From: Agrostemma githago | Taxonomy: Eukaryota > Streptophyta > Magnoliopsida > Caryophyllales > Caryophyllaceae | Assembly (NCBI GenBank): GCA_958450325.1 | Contig: OY288239.1 | Location: 42,489,811 to 42,553,810, forward strand | Direction of reading: 5' to 3' | Length of the DNA: 64,000 bases | Part shown: positions 56,601-64,000 of the stretch, piece after piece | How the letters are laid out: every line of letters starts with the position of its first letter | Position numbering within the stretch: position 1 is the stretch's first letter | Notes under the pieces: model-generated | Seen by the model: only the letters and a program-made list of their open reading frames with translations | What the model was told of the DNA's origin: nothing | The model's database searches: none | Made by a program: the position numbers and the translations under genes

Positions 56601-58469
56601 AAATGCATCGATAATATTTACACTCTTGTGAGATTAAAGTAATCTTGGAAACTCAGTGGACGGTGGCGCAAACAATTATGGGAAAGTCTAGTATAAAGAG
56701 GAAGGGGTCGAAGAAAGTTCCTGCGATTAACCGATACTACATAGGTGCTGCGATATTAAACTGTAAGAAAATGCATCGATTAATAATTACACTCTTGTGA
56801 GACTAATGTAATCATGGGAACTCGCTGGAAGGCGGCAAAAACAACCCAGGACAAATCAAATATAACCAATATTGTGGGCGTAAATCGTTAGCTTACCTGC
56901 AAGTGTTTTGCCGAAGAAGTTGTGCTTGGTAATGTCCTCAATTAGCTGATCAAGTTTGATTCTAAAAGCTCTTGCAACTATATCGGGGCGATCCTCGGGA
57001 CGTTGGCCTGGAACGGCTTGTAGAAATTCTTTGATCTCTCGCCATTGTGGGTTACAGGTGAAAGTAATGAACAGATCAGGTGGGCCGGCCCAACGACATA
57101 TAGCGAGCGCATCCTGGTAGTTCTGAAACCCAAATCTGAAACAGTTAGGGAATGATGGGGGTAGGATGATTCGATGACCAATAGATGCTCCCAGTGTTTC
57201 TCCAGCTGTCACTGCATCAGTAAGTCCGCGAAGGGAGTATTTGCGTATATCTTTTTGGTTGTTGCGAACATAGTCCAGCCGCTGTTGTTCGACGGACGTG
57301 AATGAATCAACAATAAATTGTTGTCTTAGTTTCCCACAAAGAATGCTCCAGCCGTCTATGATTCTCCCTTCTTTTCGCCTTTCCTGGAAACGGTAAGCGT
57401 AATACTCTCTCATCGTCACAAAAGTTCTTTTCTTTCGTGTCGTTGTCTCAGCGTCATTGTGCTTAATGTCAGGTCTGTACCCATCTTCACCGTAGGGGAA
57501 CATTATTGGATATTGCATTGCCATGAAGCTGGGGTGAAGTGCGGAATTTTTTTTCAACCCCTTAGCGCGGTCGTGGATGATAACATCCCTTGGATGTGTA
57601 TCAATCTCTCCGTCTCCTACAATAAGAGCTGCAACCTCGTCCACGGTCGGCAAATTAAATTGTCTCCCGTCTTTTATGCGGCCTCCGTGGAGGCGGATGC
57701 GAACTGGTTGGAGGCTTTCCTCATCAATACTTTCCCTTGCCATTTTGCACATCTTTGCCAGCACATTATGTTCATATAGAATGTCTGAAAGTCCTTGGAC
57801 AATTTCGGGGTCCGGGCTGGTACTGGCGCCATGTCCCAGAGAATTCATTCTCTGTGTGACCTCCTGTTCAGTTTCGAAGAAATATAGTTGCATGAATTTG
57901 GGCTGTTTCCCCTCTGGTGGCAGGAAGGAGCCGATGTTGTGGTGATTTTGGCCGCCAAGTCTAAGGCAGTATGGGCCGGAACCTTTGTTGATGGCGTTGT
58001 CCACTTTGCCTGCCAACGATGTTAATGCGTAGCCAGAGTTGTAGGTTCTTATCTGCTTGCGAAACTTCTTCGACCGGGGACCGCCATTCGGGTTTAGCAA
58101 CCCCTGCAGGTATTCAGGTGGGTCCTGTAGCAAAGGGAGCTTTACTTTCCCCTTTTGGCAGCAAATGCTAAACTTAGGGCGGTTTTTTTTGGTACGTTTG
58201 CCCACATACTCCTCGATCCACATGACCGCACCGCAGTACTCACATGTCTCAGTAGGGGCGCCGAAGAACCAAGGTTCAACAAATATTCCTGCGAAGAAGG
58301 CATGGTAATAAGGTGTATGCAAAGGGCAAGGTATGCTAGAGCTTTTACTACATCGGAGCTTACTTCCACGTTTGCTGGTGGAGGCCGGCTTGTGTATTTC
58401 TTGCGATTCGGCTGGAGATTGGGCTGCTGCGTGGGCAGTAACGACGGGGAGGTTAGCTGGTACATGATA
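53680..58469 (-). pseudogene. Helitron Rep-helicase (RepHel), broken in the Rep part
   Basis: Rep nicks and joins DNA; the helicase unwinds it. Minus-strand exon about 58469-56897 encodes a CEYCGAVMW zinc-like motif, the Helitron-like N domain (LHPSFMAMQYPIMFPYGEDG) and Rep motif 1 (FITFTCNPQWREI). An intron (56592-56896) follows. The next exon has the HUH motif GLPHAHI and the two tyrosines of KYLFKYMSKG. The frame at 53680-55761 is an intact Pif1-type helicase: Walker A GSGGTGKT (residues 232-239), Walker B LIIWDEAPM, VVLGGDFRQILPVV, and NKSQGQTF near the end. Lesions: TAG at 56570-56572 just before the HUH motif, an acceptor reading TG instead of AG (56593-56594), and a +1 shift in an A-run at about 55737. 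Confidence 0.88.
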
Positions 58470-59800
58470 TTTCTAAATAGCCTTGTTTAAGCAAAGCAGA
58501 AGGGAAGTGGGATGTACCAGTAGCTTCTGTGGGGTGTTGATTGCTACGATTGGTTCTCGAAGACGACGGGGGACTACTGGACGGGCCATCAGCAGGTGCG
58601 GGCCTGTTTTTGGCAGCAGCTTGGCGAGTCTTTGGGGCCTTGGTGGCAATTGATTTTGTTGTGTTCTTCCGACCTGCTTTTCTTGTGGGTTTACCGACCT
58701 GAACAGCGGCTCCGACCTGTGGCTCGTTTGAACAGTGGGCTGCTGTGCATATATACATATGTATATGGGAAATTGAATGTGATCTATATGAAATTATGGA
58801 AAAATATAAGCAATATTGATGTGTGAAAGCAGAGCACGGAGGCCACAAATCTGCTTTGGCGGAAATCTAGTACGGTACATGTTTATGGGGAGCTGATAGT
58901 CGTCCAAGTAGTTTCTACAAAGGTGTTACGAATAATGTAGGGTGACACCAAATTCAGACTTATATCTTACTTAATTCTTAGGTTTACGGCCTTGAGTGAT
59001 TGTGTATGTAGTTCGGTTCTGGTGATGGGTCAACATGTGTATATACAGGCAGAGGGGAACGTGACTTAAGTAGGGGAGTGGAGTTGGTATTTGTTGCTAC
59101 TTAAGAGTAACAGGTATATGGTGCAGTGGAGCGTACCAATAGGGCCAAGTTCGAGTGTCTGTGAGCAGCTTGGTGGGCTACTCGGTTCTCCGACTTCGGT
59201 CTTGCTTTCTCCCTTTTTAGCACAGGACGTGGTCGTGGGTTCAGAAGTCGCAGTTGCTGTCTCTTTCTCTCCCCGGCTCAGTTCCCCAGAGGGTCCACCC
59301 GGGGAGCTAATTCTTTTCCTCTTCCGACCCCTTCCTGACCGGCTTGGAGGCGGTGGGGCCCGGGTTTTTCTCGCTTCGGCCAAAATATTTCTTCTGGACT
59401 CCCTATTTCTCTTTGTTAGATGAGCGTACAAGCGACGAATGTGAGGATTCAACCCCAACTGTGGTTGTGGCTGCATTTGAGGCGTTGCCTGGTAGTGGGT
59501 GTGTAAATAGTAGGTAAGAACATCACTTTTAATTAATATGAAAGGTTACACATCACTTCGGGTTGATTACACATTCGTGGTCACTAATTTCTGCATTGCG
59601 TGAATTTTTTTCATAACATGCTAAGCGTAAAAAGAGACCATAGTAATAGACGGTGGGTAAAGAATAGGAAGGATAAATGAATCAGTTTAACTGCCAATGG
59701 TAAATTAAATTACCTTGGCTAGTATGATGGCAGTCGGGAAAGCGGGTACGCAGTTTCTTCAGCTGTTTTTTTAGGGAGGCGATGTTCCGAGTATGCTGAG
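58470..59800 (-). other. Probable upstream exons of RepHel
   Basis: Minus-strand coding-like blocks with splice-type borders: 59800-59714 (RNIASLKKQLKKLRTRFPDCHHTSQ then GTAAT), 59494-59139 (after CCAG; LNPHIRRLYAHLTKRNRES, GRGRKRKR basic patch, then GTACGC), and 58745 to about 58490 (after CACAG; Lys/Ala/Ser-rich). They could encode a basic N-terminal extension of RepHel. The joins are my inference, and the last block needs a frame change to reach the main exon. Confidence 0.4.
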
Positions 59801-62685
59801 ACGCACAGCTGATGTTATGCCAAAACCCTTGGTTTCGATTCGAAAGTGGAGGTGCAAGTAGTACCGCTGTTCACAGAAGTAAGAGATCAACATTCTATTA
59901 TTTTTATTATTATTATTTTTATTATGATTATTTTTATTATTATTATTATTATCATCTTGTATGAGGTGGTCGTGTGAAGATATTTTATAGCGTACGAATT
60001 AGAATAGTTTTCGACCCATTTCCTTTCTGTTTCATTCTTGCCTAATTTTTATTTTTATTCAGTTCTAATAATTTCTAATTGATTGAAAGAGTAATCCAAG
60101 TAGAGCGAGCACGAAACTCAACAAAACCCAGACAAAAAACCTAATTTCCAAATTAATTGCAAATAATCGCATTAATTTCCCAGTTCCCTCAACCTCAACC
60201 TCTGCTCTCAACAATCGCATTCATCACCCTCTCCTCCGCCACTCACTATTCGCTTCCGGTTCGACCCATTTCCTTTCTGTTTCATTCTTATCCATTTTTT
60301 ATTTTTATTCAGTTCTACTAATTTCTGATGGATTAAAAGGTTAATCACTTAGGGCTTCAGGTCGATTTATCGTAGAATTTTGGTAAAAAATTAATTTTTT
60401 AGGGTATTCAGCTGTCATCCGATGTTAAAGAGCTGGGATACAATTATCATAGTTTCTGATTTCTATCATAGAGATGAACTTAGGGCTTCAGCTCGATTTA
60501 TTGTTGAATTTTGGTAAAAAATTCATTTTTTAGGGTATTCAGCTGTCATCCGATGTTAAAGAGCTGGGATTTTGCCTTAGAAGTTAGAACCCTAGAGGAT
60601 TTTGATTAATAGGCCCGTAAATTGTAAGGAATTTTGTTCATTTTTGGGTTTTGTTAGATGTCTAATCTTTGATCAAGTTTCAATCATTACTTAGATGTAT
60701 ACAAAGAAGACCACCACCTTGTTTTATATAGAGTTGTTCCATTTACATTCTGAGTCATAGGTGAAATATTCGAAATGATGTTGTGGTAGTGTTACTGGGG
60801 TTATAGAGTAGAATGAAATGTAGGTTATAGAAAGGGAAATCACTGAAATCTATATAAAACAAATGAAATAATTATGAATCGGAGCTTACGTACTTGAGAG
60901 TGGTGGGGAAGTGTATCTGGAACCCTGCAAAACATAACCGAACGATAGGATAATTATGTAGAAGAAATGTATGCCAATTAATGGGTAAGAGGAGGAAAGG
61001 GAAGGGATTGATGGAAACAGGAGTGTTACTGTTACACCAGTGCCAAGGCATGTCACAGCTATTGCTAACCAAAAATGTAAAGGGGGCAATGGTATAGGGC
61101 CGGACACCAATAAATTACAATAGGAACAAATCAGTTTCATGAACTGGTCTAGGCCTCGAGGGCTTTCTTCTTTTCGTTTTTCTTTCCAAAAGCCGTGTAG
61201 ACCTTACTGTCTGCTTAATTTTCACATTGTCTGGCAATCTGAATATCAAGCATGTCAGTGTTATATACCGCAATACGTTAAATACATTAAATTTGATCTC
61301 CGGAAGGGAGTAACAGCTCCGATAGCACAGACAGTAAAAGGCTCCGAAGTATTAGGCAAACAAATTTTCCTTTGCCTTCTTTTACTCACTTGTTTTCCCA
61401 TATCCTTGCCTAAATTATTTTGAATGAAACATCCATAAAATGGTTACCTAAGTGACGTGGATTCGTCAAAATCAGCATCCAATAACTCGGAGTTTGTGAA
61501 TATCATGTGATGTTTGTTAATGTGGTGCTTGCTAAATGAAGTCTGGTTCCAACCTACTTCACTATTAATCCTCATATATGAATATCATGTGGTGTTTCTT
61601 CACACAAGAGAGGGGCAAAATTAACAAAACACAATTAAAATAAAAATCCTATCATTTCTCCATTTCTTGTCCCATGAACATGAATATATTGGTAAGCACA
61701 AATGACACCATCATCATCTAATTTCTTACTCCAATTTTGCTTCTTTTTAACAATTTAAACTGATTTTATTTCGTGGGGTTTCAGGAAAAAATCGTCACAT
61801 TGCAGAGAAAACAACCAGATAAGAGTAAAACCTTGTTCGTGGAGGTTATAACATTGAGATTACAGACAGTGGGACGGGGAATTACTGCATTATCCGTTTA
61901 CAGTACGCACTGAAATAATTAGGGGCTAGAAATTACAGAGTTATGGTAAATTAAATAACCTTGGGTCATATGATGACAGTCGCAGGGCAGCAGCTACGAA
62001 GTTTCTGAAGCTACTTTTTGAGGGTGGCGATGTTCCGAGTACGTTGACGGATAATTTAGTCGAGTACGTTGACGGATAATTTAGTCTAGCACTTCAATCT
62101 CATACAGGAGAAGACTAAATTTGACGGAACTACTAATTTAGTCTGGAGCTTCAATCTCATACAGCTGCTTCAACTGAAGAGGTGGTGGGAACTACTGGCG
62201 TGGTGCTTGCTGTTATTGCGGCTTCCAGTGTCGTTTTCCTCACACTCAATGCCGTTTTGGCTGAAGTTTGTGATAAGGTTTTCGTTGGTAAAGGTGGTTA
62301 ATATAATTCTCGTACCATTGTCGTATGTATGAACTTGGGAAGCATAAATAGTCCCAAATAATGTGAGTTCATTGGATACCATTGTAACCGCAAGGGAATT
62401 AATGGAGAAGAAGTTTAATGGAGGAGTAAATGTGGTTTAATGGAGGTAGATTTCTTTTCGAGGTGAAGAGGGGAGTAGACAATTTGGTTAGGGGTAGATT
62501 AGTTAGGGAATGGATTAGGGGAGTTGGGTTAGGGGTAGGTTAGTTAGGGAAAGGGTTAGAGGACGTGGCATTTGAGATGCCACATGTCAAACTCTTGAAG
62601 GTTGTTGAGATGCCACATGTCAAACTCTTGAAGGTTGTTAGGCTAGTTAACTTTGAGGGAATGACTTTTTATTGTTTTATATAGA
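59801..62685. other. 5' part of the Helitron, internally duplicated, no clear gene
   Basis: Holds ATT microsatellite (59898-59955); a repeated 85-bp block (60008 and 60258, TTCGACCCATTTCCTTTCTG); a second repeated block (60355 and 60480, GGGCTTCAG.TCGATTTAT); a broken copy of the 59714 exon at about 61955-62045; a 70-residue minus frame at 62170-62382 that I do not recognise; and a 33-bp tandem pair at 62571-62638 (GAGATGCCACATGTCAAACT). The block at 60100-60260 looks like a captured plant 5' UTR. Confidence 0.45.
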
Positions 62686-63402
62686 TTTGCCGATCATATT
62701 TTATTTGTCGTACGTACTATATTTGCTGCATACATATATTTTGTTGTCATAAATATTTTATATCTGTAGAAATGTGTATTATTAATGATTGATTATTATT
62801 TAAGGACATATGCACTAATTGCTATTATACGTAATATTTGGAGATTATTGTTGCTATTATTACGTAATATTTAATTAGGTGTGACTTGGTGTGAATATAT
62901 ACATCACTTTGCTATTATACGTAATATTTAGAGATTATTATTGCTATCATTATTCAGCAACATTATATGTAATACACAATTAGGTGTCACTTGGTGTGAA
63001 TATATGGTAGTAAATTTTTCTATTATTTGAATATATACCTCACTTTGCAATTATACGTAATATTTAGAGATTATTATTGCTATTATTCGGTGACATTATA
63101 CGTAATATATAATTAGGTATGACTTGGTGTGAATATAAGGTAGTGAATTTTTCTATTATTTAGGGACTAATTAATATAATTCTTGATATAATTCCATATG
63201 TAGAATATTTAGAGATTATTATTGCTATTATTCAGTAACATTATACGTAATATATAATTAGGTGTGACTTGGTGTGAATATATGGTAGTAAATTTTTCTA
63301 TTATTTAGGGACTAAATGATATAATTCCATTTATAGATTGTGAGGTTTAGTTGGGCGGGAAAAATTGATGGCTTGGTTGTTGTATTATAGAAGAGTATAG
63401 AT
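62686..63402 (-). mobile_element. 5' end of outer Helitron-like element, with tandem repeats
   Basis: On the minus strand it starts TCTATACTCTTCTATAATAC with A before it (63403 T on plus), a Helitron-type 5' end. Positions 62805-63345 hold about four units of 120-160 bp built around TTATACGTAATAT..TTAGAGATTATTATTGCTATTA..GGTGTGACTTGGTGTGAATATA. Inverted relatives lie at 44160-44420, at the other side of the nested Helitron. Confidence 0.55.
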
Positions 63403-64000
63403 ATGTTGACAAACAACTTATTATGTTAATTGCGATTTAAATTATTTTTGTACTAATAATCTAAGATAGATAAAACATTGTCGAAAATTATTTTTATTTA
63501 ATAGCTAGATTAGTAGCGTACAAAATTGAACAGATTAAAATAACATTGGACGAGTATACCAATAAGAATTTAAAAAAAATGGATATTAGTTATGAAGATT
63601 TTAGTATATATTCCATCTATCGATAGTATACTTAGTAATGAAAAAACTTATTTGGAATATTTAAATTAGAACTTATTACACCACTGCTATGATATTAGTA
63701 TTGGAAAAAAATATTATTTTTTTTATTAATTTACGAGATAACAATCACACTATCTTTTTAATGTTACACTTTAATTTTCCTTGAGCTGGTTTCAATTAGA
63801 TGTCTATTTTTTATTCGCAATTTCTTAAAATGTTTTTGATTATGATTTTTGTATCAAGTTAGTTCTACTAAAAGTAAATTTATCATTATTTTATACTCCT
63901 AAAAACACAAGTTAAAAGACTAATTACTTAACGAATAATCGTATCAAACATGCGAGATATGTGTATATCATGATAACAGTCAAACATGTATCTTTACATT
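63403..64000 (+). repeat. Second copy of the sequence that hosts the copia insertion
   Basis: Nearly identical to 35866-36442 joined to 41229-41250, without the copia element. The outer Helitron ends exactly at its left edge. No gene. It continues past the window. Confidence 0.85.

Larger units (their letters stand above)
47554..62685 (-). mobile_element. Helitron, about 15.1 kb, with Rep-helicase, RPA70-like and Agenet genes
   Basis: On the minus strand the 5' end is TCTATATAAAACAATAAAAA (62685 leftwards, preceded by A) and the 3' end is a GC-rich hairpin then ATGAAAACTAG, with T beyond (47553). This is the Helitron signature TC..CTRR between A and T with no target duplication. Joining the flanks gives ..ttataata|ttgccgatcat, which resembles an uninterrupted relative at 47436 (ttataatatatttgccaatcat). 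Gene order from the 5' end: Rep-helicase, Agenet ORF (opposite strand), RPA70-like. The Rep-helicase is broken, so the copy is probably not autonomous now. Confidence 0.8.

Noticed and set aside
60886..61140. 84-residue hydrophobic minus-strand frame as a membrane protein
   Set aside because: No homology I recognise, no splice or promoter context, in a region built from local duplications.

Overview
This window is repeat-rich nuclear DNA from a flowering plant, most likely a eudicot. The evidence is the stacked Ty3/gypsy (Tat/Ogre-like and chromodomain-type), Ty1/copia, Helitron, CACTA-like, hAT and Stowaway elements, the plant-only protein domains (plant mobile domain, Agenet), and LTR promoters with TATAAATA boxes. 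I cannot name the species. I see no intact single-copy host gene, tRNA, rRNA or CRISPR array. Almost everything is a transposable element or something carried by one.

Positions 1-18411 hold a Tat/Ogre-like LTR retrotransposon in the partly duplicated order internal-LTR-internal-LTR, with neighbouring units sharing an LTR. Each internal 3' part carries an antisense plant-mobile-domain gene. I reconstructed it as eight exons, with GT..AG introns at matching places in both copies (300-3549 and 11465-14725). Between that gene and the LTR lies an array of short hairpins whose stems differ in sequence but stay complementary. The first LTR (4498-6663) is followed by a primer-binding site and a degenerate gag without capsid. 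Pol is absent. A hAT-type MITE sits in the first LTR, and the second LTR shows its empty site. From 18412 to 20722 a related element lies inverted, with gag and an RNase H remnant.

Positions 20723-25374 hold an LTR-like fragment fused to a decayed chromodomain-type gypsy pol. Positions 25375-43325 hold a second Tat-like element: LTR, PBS, a gag with a capsid region but no nucleocapsid, and a 3' part ending in a truncated, chimeric LTR. It is interrupted at 31991-41918 by a CACTA-like DNA transposon that itself holds Stowaway MITEs, Helitron material and an intact Ty1/copia element (36443-41223, TSD ataac, one 1427-residue polyprotein).

Positions 43326-64000 are Helitron territory. A 15.1-kb Helitron on the minus strand (47554-62685) has a hairpin-CTAG 3' end and a TC 5' end. 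It carries a multi-exon RPA70-like gene, a broken Rep-helicase gene and, in opposite orientation, an intact small Agenet-domain ORF. It is nested inside another Helitron-like element that has its own RPA70-like gene (44693-47212) and a 5' end at 63402. That element in turn sits in a second copy of the sequence that surrounds the copia insertion, so this copy shows the copia empty site.

Functionally, the LTR elements would copy through RNA and the Helitrons by rolling-circle replication. Most copies here are defective. The copia polyprotein, the antisense PMD gene family, the RPA-like gene and the Agenet ORF are the parts most likely to have been, or still be, expressed.
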